A stretch of 56,970 nucleotides of DNA from DATDPM01 sp041498815 (lineage in GTDB: Bacteria > Pseudomonadota > Alphaproteobacteria > DATDPM01): contig JBGQJC010000010.1 in NCBI GenBank assembly GCA_041498815.1, positions 1-56,970 of the forward strand. Reading direction: 5' to 3'. Both the position numbers and the translations under genes were made by a program. Numbering within the stretch: the first letter of the stretch is position 1; each line of letters starts with the position of its first letter. This document shows positions 19,477-27,670 of this stretch, in pieces. Below the pieces are notes generated by a model, which saw nothing but the letters and a program-made list of their open reading frames with translations, did no database searches and had not been told where the DNA came from.

Positions 19477-19507
19477 AAAAAAACGGCGGCGGGAATGCCC
19501 GCCGCCG
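19477..19507 (-). terminator. Intrinsic terminator after hemA
   Basis: Read on the minus strand, a perfect 10-bp GC stem (CGGCGGCGGG, 19484-19493, pairing with 19498-19507) closes a 4-base loop and is followed by seven Ts (19483-19477). It lies 26 bases past the hemA stop and separates hemA from pabB. Confidence 0.88.
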
Positions 19508-19532
19508 CATCGGCTCGGGGGTTCGCAAGGGG

Positions 19533-20744
19533 TTAGGCGGCGCGGCGCAGTTCCAGGCGCTGCCACACGTCCTTCATGGCGGCCACCAATTGGGCCATCA
19601 TCGCGTCGGTATGAAGCGGCGAGGGGGTAAAGCGCAGCCGCTCCGTGCCCTTCGTCACGGTCGGGAAGTTGATCGGCTGGACATAGATCCGGTGCCGCGC
19701 CAAAAGCTCGTCGCTTGCCTGCTTGCACGACACCGCGTCGCCCACCAACACGGGCACGATGTGGCTGTCGGAGGGCATCGTCGGAATTCCCGCCTCGCGG
19801 AACATGCGCTTCAGGGTTCCCGCGCGCTCCTGCTGTTGTTCGCGCTCGGCGGTGCTGTGCTTCAGATGCGTCACCGCGGCCAGCGCGCCCGCCGCCACCG
19901 CCGGCGGCAGCGAGGTGGTGAAGATAAATCCGGAGGCGAAGCTGCGCACGAAATCCACCAGGAGCGCGCTTCCCGCGATATAGCCGCCCATCACCCCGAA
20001 GGCTTTTGCGAGCGTCCCCTGGATGATGTGAACGCGGTCCATGACGCCCTGGCGCTCGGCGATCCCGCCGCCCCGCGGCCCGTACATGCCCACCGCATGG
20101 ACCTCGTCGAGATAGACGAGGGCGTTGTGGCGTTCGGCGATCTCGACGAATTCGGCGACCGGCGCGATGTCGCCGTCCATGGAATAAACCGACTCAAGGG
20201 CCACGATCTTGGGGCGGTCCGGATCGAAGTCATTCAAGATCTCGTTCAGATGTTCGGTGTCGTTATGGCGGAAGATCCGCTTCTCGGCGCGACTGAAGCG
20301 GATACCTTGGATCATCGAGGCGTGATTCAACTCGTCCGACAGGATCACGCAATTCGGAATCCGCGAGCCCAGCGTGGACAGCGTCGCCTCGTTCGCCATA
20401 TAGCCGGAGTTGAACAGCAGCGCCGCTTCCTTGCGGTGGAGCCCGGCGAGCTCGCGCTCAAGAAGCACATGGTAGTGATTGGTGCCGGCGATATTGCGGG
20501 TGCCGCCCGCGCCCGCGCCCACGCGGTCCAGCGCCTCGCGCATCGCGCCCAGCACCAGCGGACTCTGGCCCATGCCGAGATAGTCGTTGCTGCACCACAC
20601 GACGACGTCGGCATCGAATCCGTCGCGATGCGAGGTGGCCCAGGGAAAGGTTCCCGCCCGCCGCTCCAGGTCCAGGAATATGCGGTAGTTGCCCTCGGAT
20701 TTGAGGTCCGCGATCGCGTCGGCGAAAAACCTTCGATAGTCCAT
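19533..20744 (-). CDS. hemA: 5-aminolevulinate synthase
   Basis: The 403-residue PLP enzyme condenses glycine and succinyl-CoA to 5-aminolevulinate, the first step of the C4 heme pathway used by Alphaproteobacteria. Motifs are DVVVWCSNDYLGMGQSP, GAGAGGTRNIAGTNHYH, the DEVHAVGMYGPRGGG region, and the PLP lysine Lys247 in GTLAKAFGVMGGYIAG. The ATG at 20744 is preceded by AGGGGAC and matches the usual N-terminus DYRRFFADAI. A longer frame to 20867 adds unrelated sequence. A strong terminator follows it. Confidence 0.97.
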   Translation of the reverse strand: MDYRRFFADAIADLKSEGNYRIFLDLERRAGTFPWATSHRDGFDADVVVWCSNDYLGMGQSPLVLGAMREALDRVGAGAGGTRNIAGTNHYHVLLERELAGLHRKEAALLFNSGYMANEATLSTLGSRIPNCVILSDELNHASMIQGIRFSRAEKRIFRHNDTEHLNEILNDFDPDRPKIVALESVYSMDGDIAPVAEFVEIAERHNALVYLDEVHAVGMYGPRGGGIAERQGVMDRVHIIQGTLAKAFGVMGGYIAGSALLVDFVRSFASGFIFTTSLPPAVAAGALAAVTHLKHSTAEREQQQERAGTLKRMFREAGIPTMPSDSHIVPVLVGDAVSCKQASDELLARHRIYVQPINFPTVTKGTERLRFTPSPLHTDAMMAQLVAAMKDVWQRLELRRAA

Positions 20745-20884
20745 CCACGCCGTCCCCTGGAGGCTCTTTGGCTGGCGCCGGTCCGGGGCCCCCGACGCTA
20801 CCGGCACAAGCCGGGGGGCGCCGATGTCCGGATCGATTGCCCAACCCCCGGCCGAGACTGGCTGCATCGCCGCGTCACTGGTTG

Positions 20885-20890
20885 ATTATA
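20885..20890 (-). promoter_or_regulatory. hemA: Candidate -10 element of the hemA promoter
   Basis: Read on the minus strand these bases are a perfect TATAAT, about 140 bases before the hemA start. No good -35 hexamer sits at the expected distance. The call is tentative and implies a long untranslated leader. Confidence 0.3.
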
Positions 20891-20989
20891 CTCCCCGTGG
20901 CGTTCCGGAATCCCTCCACCATCGAGAACCAAGAGCGAGGTACGGAGGAGCGGAAAGTTCGCCGTAAGGTCTGGTATCGGCCTCCATAG

Positions 20990-22327
20990 TTACGCGGCGC
21001 GGACCTGGCCAAAGAACTTGTCGACTTCGGTACGGAGCGTCACCGCTTGCTTAGCGAGCCCATCGGAGGCTACGCGAACCCCCTCGGAGGCTTGGCCGGT
21101 CTCGCTCGCCGCCTTGGTGACGCCCGCGATATTGGACGAAACCTCCTGGGTCCCGCTTGCCGCCTGCTGCACGCTTCGGGCGATCTCGGAAGTCGCCGCG
21201 TTTTGCTCTTCGACCGCGGTGGCGATTGCGGTTGCGATCTCGCTGATTTCCGTGATCGTGGTGCCGATGCTCTTGATGGCATCGACCGCGCCCTGGGTCG
21301 CGCTTTGGATCGAGCCGATTTGAGCCGAGATGTCTTCGGTCGCCTTCGCCGTCTGGTTGGCGAGCGATTTGACCTCGCTTGCTACGACCGCGAATCCCTT
21401 GCCCGCCTCGCCCGCGCGCGCCGCCTCGATGGTGGCATTGAGCGCAAGCAAATTGGTTTGGCTGGCGATATCGTTGATGAGGTTTACCACTTCGCCGATC
21501 TTTTGCGCGCCCTCGGCCAGGCCTTGGACGATCTGATTGGTGTGCTGTGCTTCTTCCACCGCCTTTTGGGCGATCTTGGCGGACTGCGACACTTGGCGGC
21601 CGATCTCGCCGATGGATTGCGACAGCTCTTCCGCAGCCGATGCAGCGGTTTGCACGCTGACCGAGGCTTCTTCGGACGCCGCCGCGACAGCACTCGCTTG
21701 CCGGCTCGTCTCTTCCGCCGTCGCCGACATAGATGCCGCCGTTTTCTGCATATCGCCGGCCGCGTTTGACACCGTGTCGAGAACGGTTTTCATCGTGGCA
21801 TCGAAAGTCTGAACGGCCGAATTGAGCCCGTCCTGGCGCTTCTGCCGCTCGCTCAGCATCGCTTCCTGATAGACCGAAATCGCGAAATCCATGTCCAGCA
21901 TGACCGCCGAATTGACGGCGGTAATCACTGCGTGGAGTTTCTTGGGTGACAAGCGATAGGTGCGCGCGGCGAGGACAAGAAGGCGCGACAGCACATAGTT
22001 ATAGCCGCCGATGTACCATCGTGGCTCCAGGCCAATCCGATAGTGCGTTAGACCGATGGTTCGAACGCCTTGGATATAGCCATCGTCGAACCTGCCCGAA
22101 AACAGCCGCGACCAATGCGCCCGTTGCGCCGCCTTTAGGCGGGATGCCTGATCGCCGACCATTTTTGCCAGATTCGGAGCCTCGCCCACATGTTTATAGA
22201 ACCCCTCCAAAATATCCGGCAGTTCGCGTTCAATGGTTTTCCAGAATCCGCGGAGGAGATTGCCGGTCTCTTCGTCGATTGACATGAAGCGAAGGCGTGC
22301 CTCGCGATCAACATTGGCCTCGGCCAT
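20990..22327 (-). CDS. Globin-coupled methyl-accepting chemotaxis protein (HemAT-like)
   Basis: The 445-residue soluble receptor has no membrane segment. Residues 1-165 are a globin sensor domain of the GCS type. The proximal heme ligand is His95 in LTHYRIGLEPRWYIGGYNY, a hallmark pattern. Residues about 180-445 form a coiled-coil signalling domain with the conserved hairpin INDIASQTNLLALNATIEAA and EAGKGFAVVASEVKSLANQT. Family members bind O2 (sometimes NO or CO) at heme and signal to CheA. The ATG is preceded by AAGGA. It lies upstream of hemA on the same strand. Aerotaxis is inferred; no che genes are in the window. Confidence 0.93.
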   Translation of the reverse strand: MAEANVDREARLRFMSIDEETGNLLRGFWKTIERELPDILEGFYKHVGEAPNLAKMVGDQASRLKAAQRAHWSRLFSGRFDDGYIQGVRTIGLTHYRIGLEPRWYIGGYNYVLSRLLVLAARTYRLSPKKLHAVITAVNSAVMLDMDFAISVYQEAMLSERQKRQDGLNSAVQTFDATMKTVLDTVSNAAGDMQKTAASMSATAEETSRQASAVAAASEEASVSVQTAASAAEELSQSIGEIGRQVSQSAKIAQKAVEEAQHTNQIVQGLAEGAQKIGEVVNLINDIASQTNLLALNATIEAARAGEAGKGFAVVASEVKSLANQTAKATEDISAQIGSIQSATQGAVDAIKSIGTTITEISEIATAIATAVEEQNAATSEIARSVQQAASGTQEVSSNIAGVTKAASETGQASEGVRVASDGLAKQAVTLRTEVDKFFGQVRAA

Positions 22328-23127
22328 GGGTGTTATCCTTGTCTGTGAGTTTCAGTTGCGTGATCGATCACTGCAGCGCCCAAAAAGGATGAAGACGCAT
22401 GGGCGCCGGGGTAACGCTCCGTTCTACGGCCCGCCCCTTAAAACGCAGTTAAAATTTTAAAGAAATGCGTGTAATTAGGCTGCTTAATACGAACGTATAT
22501 AATAATGACGGGGATATGTACTCAGAAATATCGGAAATTATAAGAGAAAATATCGTTCAGAACTTTGTAATGCCTTTATCTATACGTTTGTATAGGAATC
22601 ACCGGCCTTTTCTTTATTACTTTTGTCGCGCTTCGGCCGGCCGCGCGGCGCATGGCTGCGATGCGCGCCGCCGCGCGGGGCATTACGGCGAGGCGCGCCG
22701 CCGCGCGCCCGGGTCGCAGGCGCAATCGTCGCGATTCGTTTACCGAAAAAAGATCTTGGTGCCGTACGCGGTTTGCACCGCGGCTTTTCGGATGGCCGGT
22801 GTGTCGCGTTTAATCTGTGCCAGGACATCGGCTGCTTTATCGCAGAGCCGGACCGCATGCGGGATAACGTGAAACGCGAAATGGCGATGCTGGAAACCGA
22901 TCGTATACAGCCGACCGGTCCCATTGGCGATGATGCCGCGTGCCGCCGCAAACATGCGACAAAGCCGTCCCGCGCATTCCGGCACTCGCGATGTGGCCCG
23001 CGAGAGAAACTCTCATCGCCCGCGCCCAAAGACGTATTGTCCAACCATATTTCTTGCGGCAACATCCCGATCGGATCGGAGTCGATGGCCGGTTCATCCC
23101 GAAACCGACGGATAACGGAGGGAACGC
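22328..23127. other. 800-bp region without a recognisable gene
   Basis: The region between the divergent globin receptor and truncated hemoglobin genes has two different halves. Bases about 22440-22635 are strongly A+T-rich, unlike the surrounding GC-rich DNA, and include the palindrome CTATAC-gttt-GTATAG (22580-22595). Bases 22640-22730 are extremely GC-rich, with the 15-mer GCGCGCCGCCGCGCG at 22663-22677 and 22693-22707. Open frames up to about 135 codons exist on the plus strand and 81 codons on the minus strand (22740-22985), but none shows a family motif or good start. It may hold divergent promoters or gene remnants. Confidence 0.5.
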
Positions 23128-23496
23128 ATGACAGGATCACTGTTCGAACGCATCGGCGGCGCCCCCGCGGTCGATGCCGCCGTTGATGTGTTCTATCGAA
23201 AGGTCTTGGGTGACGCGCGCATCGGCCGATTCTTCAACGATGTCGACATGGATACTCAGCGCGCAAAGCAGAAATCGTTCCTCACGATGGTGTTCGGCGG
23301 CCCCAACAACTACACGGGCAAGGACTTGCGCAAGGCGCATGCCACACTCGTCGAGAAGGGGCTGAACGATTCGCACTTCAACATCGTCGCCGAGCACCTC
23401 GCAGCGACGCTTAAGGATCTCAATGTCGCCCAGGATGTCATTGCCGAAGTAATGGCGATCGCGGGCTCGACACGTTCTGACGTCCTCAACCACTAA
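23128..23496 (+). CDS. Group 1 truncated hemoglobin (GlbN type)
   Basis: The 122-residue 2-on-2 globin closely follows the cyanobacterial GlbN pattern (SLFERIGGAPAVDAAVD, VFYRKVL, FLTMVFGGPNNYTG, DVLNH). The proximal heme ligand is His71 in RKAHATL. The distal Tyr is Tyr23 (B10) and the distal Gln is Gln44 (E7). At E10, where Synechocystis GlbN has His, this protein has Lys47. Such globins bind O2 and NO and can act as NO dioxygenases if re-reduced. The start is preceded by GGAGGGAACGC. The downstream reductase follows after 27 bases, so an electron-transfer pair is likely. Confidence 0.95.
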   Translation: MTGSLFERIGGAPAVDAAVDVFYRKVLGDARIGRFFNDVDMDTQRAKQKSFLTMVFGGPNNYTGKDLRKAHATLVEKGLNDSHFNIVAEHLAATLKDLNVAQDVIAEVMAIAGSTRSDVLNH

Positions 23497-23523
23497 TTAA
23501 AACCGGCAGCCGGGAGAACCGGG

Positions 23524-24513
23524 TTGCCAAGCCTGACCTACGCCGGCCGCGTCTACGATTGCAATCGCGGCGAGACCGTTCTCGACGCCTTGCTCCGGCA
23601 GGGCGTCGATATGGCGTATTCATGCAAGAAAGGCAGCTGCCTCACATGCCTCACGCGCTGCGCAAAGGGCCGGGTCGATGGGCGCGCACAGGATGGTCTT
23701 CGCGATACCTTGCGCGCGGAGGGCTACTTTCTCCCCTGCGTCTGTACCCCCGACGACGATCTCGTCCTCGACGGCGTTGAAGACGCTGCCCTCTACGGCC
23801 GGGTGCGGGTGACGGCAAAAGAGCGTCTGGCGGCGGCGATCACCCGTATCCGCCTGGAGCCGGCGACGCCTCTCTATTATCACGCCGGACAGTTCGTGAA
23901 CCTGCGCCGGGCCGATGGGCTCGCGCGGAGCTATTCGCTGGCGAGCGTGCCGCGTCTCGACCGGGATCTCGAAATCCACATCCAGAAACTCCCCAACGGC
24001 AAGATGAGCAATTGGCTTTCGGACGAGGTGCGGCCGGGCGACGCGCTCGATCTTCAAGGACCGAACGGCGCCTGCTTCTACCTGCCCGGGCGGCCCGGCG
24101 GGCCGATGCTCCTGCTCGGCAGCGGATCGGGCCTCGCCCCGCTCTTCGGTATCGCGCGCGACGCACTGGCCGCGGGGCACAGCGGCGAGATTCGGCTGTA
24201 CCACGGCAGCCAGCGTCGCGAAGGTCTTTACCTGCGCGCGGAGCTGGAAAACGTCGCCGCACGCCACGCGAATTTCCGTTATTTCCCATGCGTGTCCGGC
24301 TTCGAGCCGGGGCTCGGCGACCGCGCCGAACCTGCCGAAGCCGCGGCCTTCGGCGACCTGCCGCGGCTTGCCGGTTGGCGGGTCTTTCTTTGCGGTTCTC
24401 CGCCGATGGTTCACGCGGCGCGCCGGATGGCGTATTTGGCCGGCGCGGCGCTTCCCGACATCCATGCCGACGCGTTCGAGCTCCGCGAACTGCGGCAAAA
24501 ACCCCGTCCCTGA
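23524..24513 (+). CDS. 2Fe-2S ferredoxin-FAD/NAD(P)H oxidoreductase, likely globin reductase
   Basis: The 329-residue protein has three parts. Residues 1-85 form a plant-type 2Fe-2S domain with Cys34, Cys39 and Cys42 in SCKKGSCLTC and a fourth ligand in PCVCTPDDD. An FAD-binding beta-barrel follows with RSYSLASVPRL. The NAD(P)H domain shows LLLGSGSGLAPLFGIARDAL and FLCGSPPMVHAARRMAY. This is the layout of oxygenase electron-transfer components. The start is TTG at 23524 with GGGAGAA upstream. Its place right after the truncated hemoglobin suggests that it reduces that globin, an inference. No oxygenase gene is adjacent. Confidence 0.93.
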   Translation: MPSLTYAGRVYDCNRGETVLDALLRQGVDMAYSCKKGSCLTCLTRCAKGRVDGRAQDGLRDTLRAEGYFLPCVCTPDDDLVLDGVEDAALYGRVRVTAKERLAAAITRIRLEPATPLYYHAGQFVNLRRADGLARSYSLASVPRLDRDLEIHIQKLPNGKMSNWLSDEVRPGDALDLQGPNGACFYLPGRPGGPMLLLGSGSGLAPLFGIARDALAAGHSGEIRLYHGSQRREGLYLRAELENVAARHANFRYFPCVSGFEPGLGDRAEPAEAAAFGDLPRLAGWRVFLCGSPPMVHAARRMAYLAGAALPDIHADAFELRELRQKPRP

Positions 24514-24596
24514 CGGCCGCTGCCTGCCGGCGCGCGGGTCCGGCCGGCGCAAGCGCGGCGAAATCGGATGTCGGATGATCGCGATGTGCGGCGGGA

Positions 24597-24672
24597 TGGT
24601 GGAGCCGAGGGGAATCGAACCCCTGACCTCAACATTGCGAACGTTGCGCTCTCCCAACTGAGCTACGGCCCC
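24597..24672 (-). tRNA. tRNA-Ala (anticodon CGC)
   Basis: Read on the minus strand, the sequence starts GGGGCCGTAGCTCAGTTGG and folds as a full cloverleaf. The acceptor stem GGGGCCG pairs with CGGCTCC (one G-T), and the D stem is GCTC/GAGC. The anticodon loop is TTCGCAA, placing CGC at positions 34-36, which reads GCG Ala codons. The T arm is CAGGGGTTCGATTCCCCTC-like. The CCA end is encoded (24599-24597). Confidence 0.97.
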
Positions 24673-24865
24673 GCCGCGGGTGGCGGATAATGGGAACGAA
24701 GCCAGCACCCTGTCAAGCTTGGGCGGGGCGGCCGGCCGAAGCGAGCGGAGGCGCGCCCGGTGCCGCGGGCTTCCGCGCCTCAGCCAGGAATCGCAATGGC
24801 TTGCACGGGGTGCGGCGGGACGCTAGGGTTCCGCAACTGCCGGGGAAGGGGGCCTAAGTACCGCG

Positions 24866-25156
24866 ATGTATGAACTGCTCAACTTCATTGGAGAGCTCGT
24901 TTGGATTTACAGCTGGATCGTGATTCTGTCGGTGATCCTGAGCTGGCTCGTCGCCTTCAATGTGGTGAACACCGGCAACCGCATCGTCTCGGTGGTTGGC
25001 GAGTTTTTGTTTCGGGTGACGGAGCCTCTGTTGCGGCCAATTCGTCGTGTCGTTCCAAATATAGGCGGAATTGATATTTCGCCGGTGATCCTCTTGTTGA
25101 TACTTTGGTTCGTTCTTCAAGTCGTAATTCCCAACTTGCAAAAACACCTTGCATGA
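24866..25156 (+). CDS. YggT family integral membrane protein
   Basis: The 96-residue protein has two hydrophobic segments (WIYSWIVILSVILSWLVAF and ISPVILLLILWFVLQVVI) around a loop with RVTEPLLRPIRRVVPNIGG. That loop, 'TEP(L/I)L(R/A)P(I/L)R(R/K)', is the YggT signature. The family is associated with membrane or osmotic functions that remain poorly defined. It overlaps the DUF167 gene by 8 bp, a pairing common in Proteobacteria. Confidence 0.93.
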   Translation: MYELLNFIGELVWIYSWIVILSVILSWLVAFNVVNTGNRIVSVVGEFLFRVTEPLLRPIRRVVPNIGGIDISPVILLLILWFVLQVVIPNLQKHLA

Positions 25157-25481
25157 CCGCGGCCTGCCCTTTGTGGCGGCGCCGGACGGGGTCAAGGTCT
25201 TGGTGCGACTGACGCCCCGGGCAAACGCCGATCGCGTTATGGGAACGGCGCTGGATGCGGATGGCAAGGCCTTGCTCAAAGTCGCGGTCCGGGTTCCTCC
25301 CGAAAAGGGCCGCGCGAACGAGGCGATGATCGCGCTGCTTGCGAAAACTTGGCGCCTCCCGAAATCGCGCCTGACGATCGCGGCGGGCGCCGCCAGCAGG
25401 CGCAAGACCGTGACGATTTCGGGCGACCCGCAGGCGTTGATGCAATATTTGTCGGATTGGATGACGAAGCTTAATGGCTGA
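25149..25481 (+). CDS. DUF167 (YggU) family protein
   Basis: The 110-residue protein shows the DUF167 pattern: KVLVRLTPRANADRVMGT, LKVAVRVPPEKGRANEAMIA and LPKSRLTIAAGAASRRKTVT. The fold is a small alpha/beta domain with no proven biochemical role. The start is a TTG at 25149 inside the yggT end. The stop overlaps the folD start by 8 bp, so yggT, this gene and folD are probably one operon. Confidence 0.92.
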   Translation: MHDRGLPFVAAPDGVKVLVRLTPRANADRVMGTALDADGKALLKVAVRVPPEKGRANEAMIALLAKTWRLPKSRLTIAAGAASRRKTVTISGDPQALMQYLSDWMTKLNG

Positions 25482-26370
25482 ATCGAACATCATCGACGGC
25501 AAGGCGTTCGCGGCCAAGGTGCGCGAAGGCGTCGCGCGCCGGGCAAGCGTGCTCAAGGAAAAGCATAATCTAATTCCCGGTCTTGCCGTGGTCCTGGTCG
25601 GAGAGAATCCGGCAAGCGAGGTCTATGTCCGCAACAAGGCGAAGCAGACCGTCGAAGTCGGATTCAATTCGTTCAAGCATGAGCTCGATGTGAATACGAG
25701 CGAGAAGGATTTGCTCGCCCTGATCGCCAGGCTCAATGCTGACGCGCGTGTTCACGGCATCCTGGTCCAGCTTCCGCTGCCGAGCCAGATCGACTCGCAA
25801 AAGGTCTTGGACGCCATCGATCCCGCGAAAGACGTGGACGGATTCCACGCCATGAACGCAGGGAAACTCTGGACCGGCGGCAAGGCCATGGTGCCCTGCA
25901 CGCCGCTCGGCTGCCTGATGATGCTCAAGGACCGCCTCGGCAATCTCTCGGGCTTGAGCGCGGTCGTGGTCGGGCGGTCCAACATCGTGGGCAAGCCGAT
26001 GGCGGCCCTCTTGTTGAATGAGAGCTGCACCGTGACCATCGCCCATTCCCGCACCAAGGATTTGGCCGGAGTCTGCCGGGGCGCGGATATCCTGGTCGCG
26101 GCGGTGGGCAAGCCGGAAATGATCAAGGGCGATTGGGTGAAGCCGGGCGCGGCGGTGATCGACGTCGGCATCAACCGTGTTGAGCTCCCCGACGGCCGCA
26201 GCAAGCTGGTGGGCGACGTGGATTTCGCCGGGGCCAGCAAGGTCGCGGGCGCGATCACGCCGGTTCCGGGCGGGGTCGGGCCGATGACGATCGCTTGTCT
26301 GCTGGTGAATACGCTGACCGCCTGCTGCCGCCAGGCCGGCATCCCCGAGCCCGAAGACCCGGGCGCTTAG
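25474..26370 (+). CDS. folD: Bifunctional methylenetetrahydrofolate dehydrogenase/cyclohydrolase
   Basis: The 298-residue cytosolic enzyme interconverts 5,10-methylene-, methenyl- and 10-formyl-tetrahydrofolate with NADP. The catalytic segment is SEVYVRNKAKQTVEVGF (Tyr51 and Lys55). HGILVQLPLP, KDVDGFHAMNAGKL, the NADP loop VVVGRSNIVGKPMAALLL, and PVPGGVGPMTIACLL are all present. Length is normal. It supplies one-carbon units and follows DUF167 with an overlap. Confidence 0.98.
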   Translation: MAESNIIDGKAFAAKVREGVARRASVLKEKHNLIPGLAVVLVGENPASEVYVRNKAKQTVEVGFNSFKHELDVNTSEKDLLALIARLNADARVHGILVQLPLPSQIDSQKVLDAIDPAKDVDGFHAMNAGKLWTGGKAMVPCTPLGCLMMLKDRLGNLSGLSAVVVGRSNIVGKPMAALLLNESCTVTIAHSRTKDLAGVCRGADILVAAVGKPEMIKGDWVKPGAAVIDVGINRVELPDGRSKLVGDVDFAGASKVAGAITPVPGGVGPMTIACLLVNTLTACCRQAGIPEPEDPGA

Positions 26371-26373
26371 CTC

Positions 26374-27591
26374 TTATTTCTTCCGGCCCAGGCGCATCAA
26401 TCTCAGCCGCAGCGCGTTGAGCTTGATGAAGCCCTCGGCGTCGCGCTGGTTATAGACCTTGTCCGCCTCGAAGGTCGCGAATTCCTGCCGGTAAAGGCTA
26501 TCCGGGGATTTGCGCCCCACCACCTGCACCGATCCCTTGTAAAGCTTCAGGCGCACCGTGCCGTTGACGTGCTCCTGGCTTTTGTCGATCAGCGCCTGGA
26601 TCATCACCCGCTCGGGCGCGAACCAGAATCCGTTGTAGATCAGCTCCGCATAGCGCGGCATCAACTCGTCCTTCAAATGCGCGGCACCCCGGTCGAGCGT
26701 GAGACTTTCCATCGCCCGGTGGGTGGCGGCCAGCACCGTTCCCCCCGGCGTCTCGTAAACGCCGCGCGATTTCATGCCGACGAATCTGTTCTCGACGATA
26801 TCGGCGCGCCCGATGCCGTTCGCCCCCGCGATTTCGTTCAACCGCGCAAGCAACGCCGCCGGCGTCAGTTTCTTGCCGTCCACCGCAACCGCGTCGCCAC
26901 GCGCGAACTCGATCTCGACATAGGTCGGCTTGTCCGGCGCCTTTTCCGGCGCCACGGTGCGGGTGAACATCTCTTCGTCCGGTTCCACCCAAGGGTCTTC
27001 GAGCGCCTTGCCTTCATATGAGATGTGCAGAAGATTGGCGTCGGTCGAATAGGGTGGCTCGCCCTGCTTGCCGCGGGGAATCGGAATCTGATGTTTCTCC
27101 GCGTATTCGACGAGCTTGGCCCTCGAGTCGAGATCCCATTCCCGCCATGGCGCGATGACTCTGATTCCCGGCTCCAGCGCGTAATAGGTGAGCTCGAACC
27201 GCACTTGATCGTTGCCTTTGCCCGTGGCGCCGTGAGCGACCGCATCCGCGCCCACCTCCCGCGCGATCTCGATCTGGCGCTTGGCGATCAAGGGCCGCGC
27301 GATCGACGTGCCGAGAAGATACGTGCCCTCGTAAAGGGCGTTGGCCCGGAACATCGGGAACACGAAATCGCGGACGAATTCCTCGCGCAAATCCTCGACG
27401 AAGATCTGGCTTGCTCCCATCGCCACCGCTTTTTTCCGCGCCGGCTCCAACTCCTCGCCTTGGCCGAGGTCGGCGGTAAAGGTCACGACTTGGCAGCCGT
27501 AGGTCTCCTGCAGCCAGCGCAGGATGATCGAGGTGTCGAGCCCGCCCGAATAGGCGAGAACGACCTTCTTGACGGGGTTGCTGGCGCTCAT
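26374..27591 (-). CDS. argG: Argininosuccinate synthase
   Basis: The 405-residue enzyme joins citrulline and aspartate with ATP in arginine synthesis. The ATP pyrophosphatase P-loop AYSGGLDTSIILRWLQETYG (12-31) is present, as are the substrate regions AHGATGKGNDQVRFE and PPYSTDANLLHISYEG. Length is normal. It is convergent with folD, only 3 bp apart, and upstream of rlmN's 3' end by 79 bp. Confidence 0.98.
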   Translation of the reverse strand: MSASNPVKKVVLAYSGGLDTSIILRWLQETYGCQVVTFTADLGQGEELEPARKKAVAMGASQIFVEDLREEFVRDFVFPMFRANALYEGTYLLGTSIARPLIAKRQIEIAREVGADAVAHGATGKGNDQVRFELTYYALEPGIRVIAPWREWDLDSRAKLVEYAEKHQIPIPRGKQGEPPYSTDANLLHISYEGKALEDPWVEPDEEMFTRTVAPEKAPDKPTYVEIEFARGDAVAVDGKKLTPAALLARLNEIAGANGIGRADIVENRFVGMKSRGVYETPGGTVLAATHRAMESLTLDRGAAHLKDELMPRYAELIYNGFWFAPERVMIQALIDKSQEHVNGTVRLKLYKGSVQVVGRKSPDSLYRQEFATFEADKVYNQRDAEGFIKLNALRLRLMRLGRKK

Positions 27592-27670
27592 GGCCCTGGC
27601 TCCGGAAAACGGGCGGGAGAGTATAGGCGGGGCTTGCCCGCCGCAAGACTGGGGGCCGCCGGCTTGCGGT

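Noticed and set aside
22580..22593. A 14-bp match (CTATACGTTTGTAT) to the reverse complement of 51228-51241, suggesting a shared operator
   Set aside because: About ten 14-bp matches are expected by chance between all positions of a 57-kb window, so this one alone is not evidence of a common site.
22465..22872. A 135-codon plus-strand frame in the gap between globin genes
   Set aside because: It crosses an abrupt composition change, has no family motif and no good ribosome-binding site. It is treated as chance.
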